Positions 1 to 9,212 are shown, counted from the stretch's first letter. The stretch: DNA of 20,713 bases from an uncultured Bacilli bacterium (GCA_910584255.1 CAJTXV010000027.1:1-20713), one strand, 5' to 3'. Notes: generated by a model from the sequence alone, not told the origin. Made by a program: numbers and translations.

Positions 1-29
1 AATTCAAATGAAAGCTTATTTAAAACGTT

Positions 30-926
30 CTAATAATATTCCGATGCAAGTGTTATTTCAGCTATTAGTTTTGCAATCTTTTCCTTGTTATCATCTAAAA
101 TAGGATTTTCTTCTTTTAGAACATCATCAATAAATTTACTCGTATCTTCACTTACTAAATTAGAGATACTGTCAAAAATAGATTCCATTTTTGATAATGC
201 TTCAACATTCTTTTTATCAAATAGATTATCCAATGTATCCATATATATTTTAAATTTATCTTCTAATTTTTTTGCACAAAAAGGGCATTTATTTTCTACA
301 ATATATTCTCGGCCACTATTTTGCCAGCTATACCATTTTACTTTATTTTTAGAATTCAAGAATTCTGAAAACTCCGATAATTCTTCCGGAATATTAATTA
401 TTTTATTCCCTGTGGCAAGAGCTTTTCCAAGACCAGTAGAATTTATTGAAGTCCTTTTTGTATTTAATTTTAATATTTTATTTAGTTCATTTCTCTGATT
501 TATAAGATTATTAATTATGCTATTTTCTGAAACATACTCCTTTACTATATTTAAAATATTATTAATGCCTTCTATCTGGCTTTCATAGTTATCTGGTTTA
601 ATAAATACCTCAAAAGAATAGAATCTTGGTAATTGTAAATCAGCTGCAGGATTATTTTCAATAAAACCAAAATAATAGGCAGCGTCTCTAAGTGAACTCC
701 TAATCACCTTTTGATAATTTCTTAATGCATCTTTTGAATTTACTTTTTGAGCAATTCTAAGTAATGCTTGATTTAGAACATAAGAAGTTAGATATGCTAG
801 TCTATATTTACCTAATTCCTTTTTAATAGATTCAAATGCTTCAGAATACCTTTTTGCTGTTGTATATTTATAATTAATTTCAAAATACTCCTTCATCCAA
901 TAATCTAAATAATCAGAATATAACAT
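30..926 (-). CDS. Chimeric ORF: integrase core-binding domain joined to an ATPase-like tail
   Basis: Residues 1 to about 100 look like the SAM-like core-binding domain of phage-type tyrosine integrases: a DYLDYWMKEY start, a helical middle, and the characteristic ENNPAADLQLP end just before the catalytic domain should begin. The catalytic domain (R, HxxR, Y) is absent. The remaining 200 residues are a different, charged helical sequence with a W...G..Y......CPFC...L signature around residues 200-220. That resembles the central part of AAA_13 (PrrC-like) ATPases, but there is no Walker motif. In the same frame, upstream codons read NGGVTFKQSQ before the apparent ATG, the usual integrase linker, so the present start is secondary. 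I infer a deletion fusion of two mobile-element genes, probably non-functional. A domain-swapped regulator is possible but less likely. Confidence 0.6.
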   Translation of the reverse strand: MLYSDYLDYWMKEYFEINYKYTTAKRYSEAFESIKKELGKYRLAYLTSYVLNQALLRIAQKVNSKDALRNYQKVIRSSLRDAAYYFGFIENNPAADLQLPRFYSFEVFIKPDNYESQIEGINNILNIVKEYVSENSIINNLINQRNELNKILKLNTKRTSINSTGLGKALATGNKIINIPEELSEFSEFLNSKNKVKWYSWQNSGREYIVENKCPFCAKKLEDKFKIYMDTLDNLFDKKNVEALSKMESIFDSISNLVSEDTSKFIDDVLKEENPILDDNKEKIAKLIAEITLASEYY

Positions 927-955
927 TTGTGATTGTTTAAAAGTTACACCTCCAT

Positions 956-1111
956 TTATATATTTTCATAAGCAAGTTGCCCAGCAGCATACGCTTCGTT
1001 CTGGGTTTTAAAGCCTGACTTATTAATAAACTTCCTTTTACCATTAATAATTCCAATTTCGAATTGATATTGATAAACTTTTCCTCTTTTTCTTACATTT
1101 ACTCTTCTCAT
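956..1111 (-). pseudogene. Integrase arm-binding domain fragment (51 codons), frameshifted from downstream ORF
   Basis: A start codon at 1111 with an AAAGGA ribosome binding site opens a 51-residue reading frame: MRRVNVRKRGKVYQYQFEIG, then a basic beta-strand stretch and an FKTQNEAYAAGQLAYENI helix. This is the AP2-like arm-type DNA-binding domain that begins many Gram-positive integrases. It stops at TAA, while the integrase core-binding domain continues in another frame a few bases later as NGGVTFKQSQ. The frame is lost within the short alternating run ATATATAA, consistent with loss of one base. Together with the missing catalytic domain of the next ORF, this marks a dead integrase. Confidence 0.65.
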
Positions 1112-1139
1112 ATAATCATCCTTTCCTTTTCTATATAAA

Positions 1140-1174
1140 ACAAAAGAGCATTAACATTGTCTGTTAACACTCTT
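1140..1174 (-). terminator. Rho-independent terminator after the KilA-N gene
   Basis: On the minus strand an imperfect stem, GAGTGTTAAC with GTTAATGCTC, is followed by TTTTGTTTT. It lies directly at the end of the KilA-N reading frame. Confidence 0.6.
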
Positions 1175-1179
1175 CTATT

Positions 1180-2063
1180 TTAGTCAATTAATAATTCTTT
1201 TTCTTCATTAACTTGTTTTTGTAATAATTCTAATTCTTTGATATTCTTATTGTCTTTTAATACTTTCATTTGTCTTCTTGCAGAATTATTGAGTCTAACA
1301 AGTCTTTCTCTTTGAGGCACTTTTTCTTCAATTAACTCAGCATTTGTATTTTGAAGATTATTTAATATTACTAAATGTAGTAAATCAGTGTAATCTCTCA
1401 TGTTACCTTCTTTTGCCAATTCTGGATTATTATCTCTCCATTCTTTAGCTGTCATTCCGAATAATGCAACATTTAAAACATCTGCTTCTTCAGCATATAC
1501 GTACTTTTTTGTGCCTCAGTAAGCGTTGGGACTATATAAGTTTTTACTGCATCAGTGTGAACTACATAGTTTAACTTTGAAAGTATTCTATTAGCTTGCC
1601 AATCTATCTTCTCTTGATACGCTTCATTAGTTTTTAATCTTTCAAATTCTGTTATTAAATATAATTTGAATTCAGGGGATAACCAACTAGCAAATTCAAA
1701 CGCGATATCAGGATGTGCAAAAGTTCCAATACTATACCTTCCACCCTTAGAGATAATACCTATTGCATTAGTTCTTTTAATCCATTGAGATGGCGACATT
1801 GCAAAAGAGTTTCTACCATACTCAGTTTTAATTTGGTCGAATTCGACCAAATTAAAATCAGGATTATGAATTTCTTCCCATAAACCAACGTAATCAATAG
1901 TTGTAATTCTTCTTAACCAATTCTTTACTGTAAAAGATGGATCACTAGAATTTTGATATTTAGCCAAATCTGTTAATGAAATATAATTAGCATTACCTAC
2001 TCTTAGAATTCCCACTTTATTTTCTTTTACAATTATTTCTGTTGTTACTTCTTCTTTTTTCAA
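1180..2063 (-). pseudogene. KilA-N domain protein, single frameshift
   Basis: The gene starts at TTG (2063) with GAGGT eight bases upstream. Residues about 15-140 form a KilA-N DNA-binding domain (YISLTDLAKY, NWLRRITTIDYVGLWE, GRYSIGTFAHPDIAFEFASW, LYLITEFERLK), as found in phage and mobile-element KilA-N proteins of roughly 270-300 residues. The first frame runs to 1473 and ends after QKSTYMLKKQMF. A neighbouring frame continues with YAEEADVLNVALFGMTAKEW and then the normal C-terminal helical part to 1180. The shift is a one-base loss near 1495-1505 in ACGTATATG. Members of this family are often antirepressor or regulator genes; no specific role can be assigned. It could be a decayed gene or a sequencing error in an intact one. 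Confidence 0.75.
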
Positions 2064-2092
2064 TAGATATTACCTCACTTTCTTGAATTTTA

Positions 2093-2129
2093 AAAGGATG
2101 TTCACATATTTTTTCTGTTTACATCCTTT
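2093..2129 (-). terminator. Hairpin between secA and the KilA-N gene, possible secA terminator
   Basis: A 9-bp stem, AAAGGATGT with ACATCCTTT, encloses an AT-rich loop of about 19 bases. On the minus strand it is followed by a short TTTT. It lies about 100 bases past the secA stop and 30 bases before the KilA-N start, so it could equally be a leader hairpin of that gene. Two weaker inverted repeats (AACAAAT/ATTTGTT and CTTTGC/GCAAAG) lie between it and secA. Confidence 0.4.
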
Positions 2130-2231
2130 ATTTTAGGGCATTTAAGCCATATTTTCTAATTATTTGCAAACAAATATAAATTTGTTAACATTTTCTAACT
2201 TTGCAAAATTCTCGCAAAGCCTTTATTTATC

Positions 2232-4721
2232 TCACTTTCCGCAGCAATTTTTGTACTTTTTGCCCGAACCACAAGGACATGGGGCATTTCTTCCTATTTT
2301 CTCACTTTTCTTTGGAGTACGAGCTCTTGTGTCATCACTATCATTTGTTACTTGTTTTTTACTAACTGTTTTTCTTTCTACATTTTGATTAATTTCTGAT
2401 TTAGCTAGCATAACAGTAATATCATGATCGATTCTCTGCATCATTTTATCAAATAGCTCGAATCCTTCCATCGTATAGGCACGTAATGGATCATCCTGTC
2501 CATATCCTCTTAAATAAATACCTTCTCTTAAATGAGACATTGTATTAATATGTTCAGTCCAATGATGATCAATTACATTTAGACTGATTGCTTTTTCAAA
2601 TTCATCTGCAACATCTTCTGGAATTTTTGAAAGTTTACTATCATATTCAGTCATGACTTTTTCTACAATGGTATTAATCATTTCTTCTGCTGTTCTATTA
2701 TCAAGTTCTTCTTTATCAATATCTTTCTTTAATAGATTTTCATTGGTATATTCTGTAATATCAGAAACATCATCATTCGTTAGGCGACCTTCTGGATAAA
2801 GATGAGAATTTACTAAATCAGATATATGATTTTTAATCGTATCTACTACTGTACTGTGGATAGATTCACTATCTAAAATCTCATTTCTTCTACCATACAT
2901 AATCTCTCTTTGATTATTCATTACATCGTCATATTGAAGTAATTGTTTACGAGTATCGAAGTTATTTCCTTCTACACGTGCTTGGGCAGAAGATAATGCC
3001 TTTGTGAAGGTTTTACTACGGATTGCTTGATTTTCATCAAATCCTAGATTTTGCATCATTACTTTAATTCGATCTGTTCCAAATCGAACCATTAGCTCAT
3101 CTTCCATAGAAACATAGAATTGAGTATAACCAGGATCTCCTTGACGACCAGAACGTCCACGTAACTGGTTATCAATACGTCTTGATTCATGACGCTCTGT
3201 ACCGATCACACAAAGTCCCCCTAATTCACGTACCTCATCACTTAATTTAATGTCAGTTCCACGACCTGCCATATTGGTGGCAATTGTAACTGACTTTCCA
3301 AGTCCGATTTTTGCGATGATTTCAGCTTCACGAGCATGATTCTTTGCATTTAACACTTCATGTGGAATCTTCTTTTGTTTTAATAAGTTACTAATTAATT
3401 CACTGGTTTCAATTGCAATTGTACCAACAAGTACTGGCTGACCTTTTTTGTATCTTTCTTCAATCTCATTTACAATGGCACGATATTTTCCTGCTTGCGT
3501 AGAATACATTAAATCTGGATTATCTATACGAATAACAGGCTTATTCGTAGGAATACAAATTACATACATATTGTAGATATTTCTGAATTCCTCTTCCTCT
3601 GTTTTTGCAGTACCTGTCATACCAGATAATTTTTTATACATTCTGAATAAGTTCTGGAAAGTAATTGTCGCTAAAGTCTTTGTCTCCTGATTAATTTTTA
3701 CATTTTCTTTTGCTTCAATTGCTTGATGAAGTCCATCACTATAGGCACGTCCTTTCATTAAACGACCTGTGAATTGGTCAACGATAATAACTTCTCCATC
3801 TTGAACTACATAATCTATATCATTATGCATAGAGTAATTGGCACGTAAAGCTTGATTAATATAGTGTACTAATTCTGAGTTATCTAAGCTATATAGATTA
3901 TCTAAGTGGAAATTCTTTTCTGCTTTTTTTACTCCTTCTTCAGAAAGAGAAACATTCTTTGTTTTCTCATCATAAATATATTCTTCTTCTTTTAAAGATT
4001 TAGCAAAACGGTCTGCATCAATATAAAGATTAGCACTTTTCATCTCTCCACCAGAAATAATTAATGGAGTTCTTGCTTCATCGATTAAAACTGAGTCAAC
4101 TTCATCGATAATTGCAAAGTTTAATGGTCTTTGTACTCTATCTTCTTTTCGAATTACCATGTTATCTCTTAAGTAATCAAATCCGATTTCATTATTAGTT
4201 GAGTATAAAATATCACAAGCATATTGTTCTTGTTTTTGTTTTGGGGTTAATTCCCTTAGATTAATACCAACAGTTAATCCTAAAAAACGATGAATGTTTC
4301 CCATCCAGTTTGCATCACGATCTGCTAGGTATTCGTTTACTGTAATAATATGAACCCCTTCACCTGGTATTGCATTCAAATATGCTGGCATAACGGATGT
4401 TAAAGTTTTTCCTTCACCAGTTTTCATTTCAGCTATGTTTCCATAATGAATAGCCAAAGCACCTAAAATCTGTACATAATAAGGTTTTTCACCAATGACA
4501 CGATCACAGGCTTCTCTAGCTACTGCAAAAGCTTCTACTAAAATATCATCTAAGGTTTCTCCTTTTGTCAAACGGTCTTTAAATTCATTTGTTTTATCAC
4601 TTAATTCTCGATCAGATAATCCTTTCATTGTAGAATCCAATGCTTCAATTTTGTCTGCTAGTGCTGTAAATTTTTTAAGTTCTTTATATTCATGGTCAAA
4701 TAGTTTTTTTAAAAATTCCAT
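2232..4721 (-). CDS. secA: Protein translocase ATPase SecA
   Basis: SecA is the ATPase that pushes unfolded preproteins through the SecYEG channel. This 829-residue protein has the usual length and layout. It has Walker A MKTGEGKT at residues 99-106, Walker B DEVDSVLIDEARTPL from 206, the preprotein-crosslinking region, nucleotide-binding domain 2 with GRGTDIKL and the RIDNQLRGRSGRQGDPG motif, then the helical scaffold and wing. It ends in the zinc-binding tail CPCGSGKKYKNCC, which contacts SecB or ribosomes. The ATG at 4721 has AGGAG eight bases upstream. A terminator separates it from the preceding gene, so it is transcribed from its own promoter. It is intact and clearly host core genome. 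Confidence 0.98.
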   Translation of the reverse strand: MEFLKKLFDHEYKELKKFTALADKIEALDSTMKGLSDRELSDKTNEFKDRLTKGETLDDILVEAFAVAREACDRVIGEKPYYVQILGALAIHYGNIAEMKTGEGKTLTSVMPAYLNAIPGEGVHIITVNEYLADRDANWMGNIHRFLGLTVGINLRELTPKQKQEQYACDILYSTNNEIGFDYLRDNMVIRKEDRVQRPLNFAIIDEVDSVLIDEARTPLIISGGEMKSANLYIDADRFAKSLKEEEYIYDEKTKNVSLSEEGVKKAEKNFHLDNLYSLDNSELVHYINQALRANYSMHNDIDYVVQDGEVIIVDQFTGRLMKGRAYSDGLHQAIEAKENVKINQETKTLATITFQNLFRMYKKLSGMTGTAKTEEEEFRNIYNMYVICIPTNKPVIRIDNPDLMYSTQAGKYRAIVNEIEERYKKGQPVLVGTIAIETSELISNLLKQKKIPHEVLNAKNHAREAEIIAKIGLGKSVTIATNMAGRGTDIKLSDEVRELGGLCVIGTERHESRRIDNQLRGRSGRQGDPGYTQFYVSMEDELMVRFGTDRIKVMMQNLGFDENQAIRSKTFTKALSSAQARVEGNNFDTRKQLLQYDDVMNNQREIMYGRRNEILDSESIHSTVVDTIKNHISDLVNSHLYPEGRLTNDDVSDITEYTNENLLKKDIDKEELDNRTAEEMINTIVEKVMTEYDSKLSKIPEDVADEFEKAISLNVIDHHWTEHINTMSHLREGIYLRGYGQDDPLRAYTMEGFELFDKMMQRIDHDITVMLAKSEINQNVERKTVSKKQVTNDSDDTRARTPKKSEKIGRNAPCPCGSGKKYKNCCGK

Positions 4722-4742
4722 GTTATCATCTCCTGTAACTAT

Positions 4743-4771
4743 ATTATACCAATTTTGGCATTATATTTAAA
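4743..4771 (-). promoter_or_regulatory. Putative secA promoter
   Basis: On the minus strand TATAAT (4743-4748) lies 17 bases from a weak -35 (TTTAAA, 4766-4771) and about 20 bases upstream of the secA start. The -10 is consensus; the -35 is poor. Confidence 0.45.
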
Positions 4772-4805
4772 GAATTTTTCAAGGAAAATAGGTCTTTTTC
4801 TAAAG

Positions 4806-4831
4806 AAAAATAACCATAATAGCATGGTTAT
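4806..4831 (-). terminator. Terminator of the ntdP-like gene
   Basis: An 8-bp perfect stem, ATAACCAT with ATGGTTAT (4810-4817 and 4824-4831), is followed by TTTTCTTT on the minus strand. It overlaps the stop codon of the DUF402 gene. Confidence 0.8.
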
Positions 4832-5379
4832 TAATTAGTGACTACATTTTTTTCTTTTTCCTGTTTGTAAATTTCATAATATTTTTTGATTTCTTCATGT
4901 CGGAAAGGCCATTCCTTTTTTCTTACCGTTTCAATTAATGAAGATAATTCTGAATGAAGAATCTTATCTAAGTCTTTTGAATAATGCATTTGACTTTTAT
5001 GATAATTATATTCACCACGATCTAATACTTTGAAAGACCCATCTGGAAATACTCTTAAATCTAAATCATAATCAATATATTTAATTGCCGTTTCATCAAT
5101 TAAAAATGGGGATGCAATATTACAATAGAATTGAATTCCATCTTTTTTATATTGACCGATTACATTAAACCATTTTTTCTTAAAGAAAAACATGATTGCG
5201 GGTTCTCTTGTCTTCCAACTTCTACCATCGGATTCTATTACTTTTGTACGATCATTTCCAAAGACTAAGTATTCCTCCCCTATTTCCAGTAAGACCGCTT
5301 CTTCCCATATCTTATGAATTCTTCCATCGTGTTTATAGCAGTGAATTACATAATGACCTCCTACCTTTATTTTTTTCAT
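4831..5379 (-). CDS. ntdP: DUF402 nucleoside tri-/diphosphate phosphatase (Ntdp/YgaC type)
   Basis: The 182-residue protein has the hallmarks of Gram-positive DUF402 phosphatases, which hydrolyse nucleoside tri- and diphosphates with divalent metal. These are YKHDGRIHKIW near the N-terminus, ESDGRSWKTREPAIMFF, FYCNIASPFLIDE, and the acidic IKYIDYDLDLRVFPDGSFKVLD segment that binds metal. The start is placed at the internal ATG at 5379. That ATG has a GAGG ribosome binding site and lies downstream of a clear promoter, while the longer frame opening at 5424 would begin inside the promoter region. It is a single-gene unit with its own terminator, and the length is normal for the family. Confidence 0.9.
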   Translation of the reverse strand: MKKIKVGGHYVIHCYKHDGRIHKIWEEAVLLEIGEEYLVFGNDRTKVIESDGRSWKTREPAIMFFFKKKWFNVIGQYKKDGIQFYCNIASPFLIDETAIKYIDYDLDLRVFPDGSFKVLDRGEYNYHKSQMHYSKDLDKILHSELSSLIETVRKKEWPFRHEEIKKYYEIYKQEKEKNVVTN

Positions 5380-5404
5380 ACTTTTTTCCTCTTTCCTAGG
5401 TAGT

Positions 5405-5433
5405 ATTATACTATGGAATTCCACTTTTGTAAA
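5405..5433 (-). promoter_or_regulatory. Promoter of the ntdP-like gene
   Basis: On the minus strand TTTACA (5428-5433) and TATAAT (5405-5410) are separated by exactly 17 bases, about 25 bases upstream of the ribosome binding site. This placement decides the start codon of the downstream gene. Confidence 0.75.
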
Positions 5434-5476
5434 ATGGTCCCACTGCTCATTTCCTTAGAAAATATTGGAAAGTTCT

Positions 5477-6253
5477 TTATCTTATTTGTTCATCAATATA
5501 GGAAAGTGCAAAGTTTCTAATTTCTTCCATTTTCTTTTTTGTATCTCGATTTTTATAGTGAAATCGATCCACTAATTGGTTGATATATTCCTTTTCTTTA
5601 ATCCATTTTAGTCCACTTTTATAATTGATATCAAAAATGAATGCAATATAGGAAATCCACATATCAATTCCCGTTTTTCTATCTTTACTAAGAATTGTTT
5701 TTTTAGACATAAAATCATGATATAATTTGTCCGTTATTAAAGAATTTTCTATTTCATCTTCTGTAATGTTTGCCATTGTATAGATATCATCCTCTGTTTT
5801 TGCACGAAAACTATCCATTTTATCTGCATCTCGAATTAATTTACTATGAAGAATTTCTTTTTCTGACATTCCTTTTTCATCTAATTCATATTTACTATGA
5901 TTCGCAATCGCTGTTTTTATAATTGAATCATATGTATCCTCCTCAACAAATTCTCGAATCATATTATCTTCAAACAGAATTTTTACTCCAAGGGACGCAT
6001 GATCAATATTTTTTTGATCCTCCCTAAAGGTACCAATTTTCTTTGCTTGATCAAAGCGTCCAATATCATGAAGAAGTGCAATTACTCTAGCAAGAGTTTT
6101 ATCTTCTTCGCTTAAGTTTAAATCTTTGCTAATATACTCCGCCATTTTCACTACGTTATATGTATGAATCACTTTATGTTTAATTTTTTCATCATTGATA
6201 TCAAAATTTTCTTTGATAAATTGGCTAAACTTTTTTGTTGCTTTTTCAAACAT
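5477..6253 (-). CDS. HD-domain metal-dependent phosphohydrolase
   Basis: The 258-residue protein is a stand-alone HD hydrolase. H30 (HTYNVVKMAEYI), H62-D63 (ALLHDIGRFD) and the distal aspartate in RDADKMDS (about 142-144) form the H...HD...D metal site. DHASLGVKIL and ANHSKYEL match the additional histidines of this family. Such proteins hydrolyse phosphomonoesters or nucleotides; the substrate cannot be read from sequence. The start has AGGTGG upstream. Only 25 bases separate it from the preceding gene, so the two are probably co-transcribed. Confidence 0.85.
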   Translation of the reverse strand: MFEKATKKFSQFIKENFDINDEKIKHKVIHTYNVVKMAEYISKDLNLSEEDKTLARVIALLHDIGRFDQAKKIGTFREDQKNIDHASLGVKILFEDNMIREFVEEDTYDSIIKTAIANHSKYELDEKGMSEKEILHSKLIRDADKMDSFRAKTEDDIYTMANITEDEIENSLITDKLYHDFMSKKTILSKDRKTGIDMWISYIAFIFDINYKSGLKWIKEKEYINQLVDRFHYKNRDTKKKMEEIRNFALSYIDEQIR

Positions 6254-6278
6254 TTTACCACCTACTTAAATTATATTT

Positions 6279-7511
6279 TTATTTTTTAAAATTAGAAATT
6301 GCTTCATCCATTTGTCGATCTGCTTCTTCATTCTCTCCCCTATTATAGATAGCATCAATATCAATAGACACAAGAGGATCTTCTATAAACCAATCTGGAA
6401 GGGAAATTCCTTGTTCTTGTAAATGTTTTGTATTCTTTAAGAAACGGAAATTTTTACTATTATATCTTAACGCAGAGCTATCTGCTAAAGTTAGATTTTG
6501 ATTTCTAAATTCGACTAAATATTTATAAATTAGTTCTTTGGTAATTTTTTTGTTGGTTTGTGGTAAATAAGGTTGCCATTCGATTCCTGCAATAGGAACC
6601 CCATTTTCATCTAAAATTTTTCTGAACTCATTTTCATTTAGCAAAAAACTTTTTCTAGGACAATCCCAAGTAATTCTTTGATTGCAAATTTTTAAAACCC
6701 ATTCCTTAGTTCCTAATACAACTGAAAAAGATCCTGAATCTTTTAATACTAATTTATCCTGATGAAATTTTTTTCTTAATTCTTCTAGAAGGTCTTTCTC
6801 TTTTTGAACATTAATCACAGAGCTTAAGATTTCATCTGCCCATTTTTGATTCTCTAAAGAAATTTGCTTAAAATATGATAGGAGTAATCCATACTTCTGA
6901 ATTAATGGCGAGTTAATATTAGGAGATAATTCCAATACACTCGATAGTATTTGCATTTTTTCATAGATTGCACTTTCAAAAAGTTCCTCATAATGGTTTA
7001 ATAATATTTCTTTTATATTATAATCATCTAAACGATATTCTAGAATATCGAAGATGGAATTTGATTCCATCTTCTTATCTTCAGATTTTTTTTGATAAAG
7101 AGGACTTATCACTAGTTCTTTGCATGCTGGAAATCCATAGTCCAATAATATATCTATTAATAAGACTCTTTTCACTATATCCTCACTTCCAAATATACTT
7201 TTACATAGTTGAATAAATTGTTCTTTTTCACCCATAGCAAGATTAACAATTGTAGATAGCTTATTATAATCATTATTTGAAACTACGTTGTCAATATTTT
7301 TTAAAATCATCTCTTTTGCCCAATCATATTTTCCCCATAAGTAAGTGATAGGGGCTGTCTCTAATAAGTTTAGTGGTATTATCCCATCTTCTAATAATAT
7401 ACGAATTACCTGCTCATAACTAGGATCTTTATATTTAACTAAAAAATATTCTCTATACGGATTTTCCATATCGGTATTTTTTAATTCTTCTAAGATTTTA
7501 CTCTTATCCAT
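6279..7511 (-). CDS. Unrecognised protein: helical-repeat N-terminal part, possible degenerate kinase-like C-terminal part
   Basis: I do not recognise this 410-residue protein. The start is set at ATG 7511 because GAGGTG lies six bases upstream; the in-frame GTG at 7520 overlaps that ribosome binding site. Residues about 1-230 are leucine- and isoleucine-rich helices suggesting an alpha-helical repeat. From about residue 254, KDSGSFSVVLGTKEWVLKI resembles a kinase glycine-rich loop followed by the ATP-binding lysine strand. PLVSIDIDAIY further on could be a metal-binding segment, but no clear catalytic HxD loop is seen. No signal peptide or membrane segment is visible. It is upstream of and probably co-transcribed with the HD phosphohydrolase. 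Confidence 0.7.
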   Translation of the reverse strand: MDKSKILEELKNTDMENPYREYFLVKYKDPSYEQVIRILLEDGIIPLNLLETAPITYLWGKYDWAKEMILKNIDNVVSNNDYNKLSTIVNLAMGEKEQFIQLCKSIFGSEDIVKRVLLIDILLDYGFPACKELVISPLYQKKSEDKKMESNSIFDILEYRLDDYNIKEILLNHYEELFESAIYEKMQILSSVLELSPNINSPLIQKYGLLLSYFKQISLENQKWADEILSSVINVQKEKDLLEELRKKFHQDKLVLKDSGSFSVVLGTKEWVLKICNQRITWDCPRKSFLLNENEFRKILDENGVPIAGIEWQPYLPQTNKKITKELIYKYLVEFRNQNLTLADSSALRYNSKNFRFLKNTKHLQEQGISLPDWFIEDPLVSIDIDAIYNRGENEEADRQMDEAISNFKK

Positions 7512-7579
7512 AAGATGCACCTCATGTTTATTTTATCATAACTAAGAAGGAATATGTCCCCTAATTAAAAATTTATAAT

Positions 7580-7612
7580 AAAAGCCATTAATAATTGAAT
7601 TTTTTATTAATG
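7580..7612 (-). terminator. Terminator after the 7634-9136 gene
   Basis: A perfect 9-bp stem, CATTAATAA with TTATTAATG (7586-7594 and 7604-7612), is followed by GCTTTTATTAT on the minus strand. It is AT-rich but well placed 20 bases past the stop codon. Confidence 0.6.
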
Positions 7613-7633
7613 ACTATAAATATTATCTATTCT

Positions 7634-9136
7634 TTAGTTTTTCTTTACTTGAAATGGAATATCTTTAATTTTCATTTTTCCTGGAACCTGTTCTTGTAGA
7701 CTATCAACCATATTGAAAAATCTTGTTGCCAACGCTTGACGCACTTCTTTTAATTTTTCTGGATCTAGAGCATCCTGAATTTGTTTTATAATCTGCTGTG
7801 CTTTTCTATATTCCTTCGGTGTTGTCGCTTTCTTTTCTATTGCCTCATAAATTTTCCTAAATTCCCATTCATATACTTCATCACAACTGCCGAGTGCAGA
7901 TATAATTTCCTGAACATTTCTATCAGTTAATTCAAAGTTTTTGAGTTGAATTAGTTTTTCTAATTTACTACTCATCGCTACAATGTTATGAATTAGATAT
8001 TTATCAGTATTTTGACGTATTTCATCGGGCAAATTTTTATATGATTCAGTGTCGTAGAAAGAATCAAAATAATATATTCCATCCTGTCTAACACAAATCT
8101 GTGCAGGTACTGTCACATTCCCATACTCTGAAGTATATCTTATATCCCGAACGAAATCTATCATACCACTAATTTGAAGAAATTTTAAATTATCCAATCG
8201 CATATCTCTTAACATTTCGTATTCATTATCAATCGTACGTTGTTCTGCCCAACTTTTAATTAAACCATTTATTCTATCGATTGATTTCTTTTTATTTTCT
8301 TCATATATTTCATTATCCCAAACAGCAGGATATACAGAATCTGGATAGTTACTGTCATCCACGAGTACCTCTAAATTTATTTTATTGCTTGTAATAATTT
8401 CATCTAATATTTCGAGTCTATGCTCACTTTCTAGACTGGATAATAGTAACTCCTTCAGCCACTTAATTGAATCAGATGCAATTAGAGATTCTATTAGATT
8501 ATATGGTTGATCATACCAACGGATGGAATTACCATTTTTATCAATAAAATGACTCTTAAATAAGTATTCATCTATATTCGATGCACTAACATTCTCCAAA
8601 TAACTATCTATATCAGGGATAACTTCAGAATATTTTTCCCTTATTTTATCCATCTTCCTATATAATTCACGACTCTCTTCTTCTAAGGATTCCCCTTGAT
8701 ATCCAATTTCTATTTCAGAATCCTCTAAATTTCTTAGAACTCGAAAGAATAGGGCAGCTCCACTAACACTATCATATATTTTTTCATAGCTAAGCAAGTA
8801 TAACAATCCTGCTAAATCGTAAAGTGCTTGGTCATTCTTTTTACAAATCCGAATTTCTTCTAGCATATCTTTCGCATAATGTGCTCCTTTTAAGATTTCT
8901 ACTTCTGTTTCCATTTTTTCATCTTCCTCCTTAGATATGGATGTGGATAAATTACTCTCTATGTTACTTTCAAAAAAGTTCTCTGGCATAGGTTTATCAA
9001 GTGCCTTATCTAACTCTTTTCCTCGTTCTTGTAGTTCTTTTTGTGTATATCTTTTCTTTTCTGAAATCATTGGTTTAACTGAAGTAGTTGCTAGAAAAGA
9101 ATCTACCTTTGTTTCACATATGATTGTATCGTCCAT
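7634..9136 (-). CDS. Unrecognised 500-residue soluble protein
   Basis: I do not recognise the family. The start is placed at ATG 9136, which has GGAGG seven bases upstream; an earlier in-frame ATG at 9151 would overlap that ribosome binding site. The protein is acidic and mostly helical, with no signal peptide, membrane segment or nucleotide-binding motif. A middle segment around residues 325-375 (TSEYGNVTVPAQICVRQDGIY and following) looks like a short beta-rich insertion, and the C-terminal third is long charged helix. It is transcribed from its own promoter, downstream of the rRNA terminator in the same direction, and ends at a terminator. It is probably host, because it lies outside the integrated element. 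Confidence 0.75.
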   Translation of the reverse strand: MDDTIICETKVDSFLATTSVKPMISEKKRYTQKELQERGKELDKALDKPMPENFFESNIESNLSTSISKEEDEKMETEVEILKGAHYAKDMLEEIRICKKNDQALYDLAGLLYLLSYEKIYDSVSGAALFFRVLRNLEDSEIEIGYQGESLEEESRELYRKMDKIREKYSEVIPDIDSYLENVSASNIDEYLFKSHFIDKNGNSIRWYDQPYNLIESLIASDSIKWLKELLLSSLESEHRLEILDEIITSNKINLEVLVDDSNYPDSVYPAVWDNEIYEENKKKSIDRINGLIKSWAEQRTIDNEYEMLRDMRLDNLKFLQISGMIDFVRDIRYTSEYGNVTVPAQICVRQDGIYYFDSFYDTESYKNLPDEIRQNTDKYLIHNIVAMSSKLEKLIQLKNFELTDRNVQEIISALGSCDEVYEWEFRKIYEAIEKKATTPKEYRKAQQIIKQIQDALDPEKLKEVRQALATRFFNMVDSLQEQVPGKMKIKDIPFQVKKN

Positions 9137-9164
9137 AGTTATTTCCTCCATATACGTATACTTT

Positions 9165-9192
9165 ATTATACATAAAACTGAGTACTTTACAA
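9165..9192 (-). promoter_or_regulatory. Promoter of the 7634-9136 gene
   Basis: On the minus strand TTGTAA (9187-9192) and TATAAT (9165-9170) are spaced by 16 bases, about 20 bases upstream of the ribosome binding site. Confidence 0.65.
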
Positions 9193-9212
9193 GGTTAAAT
9201 TCTCTTTTTTGT

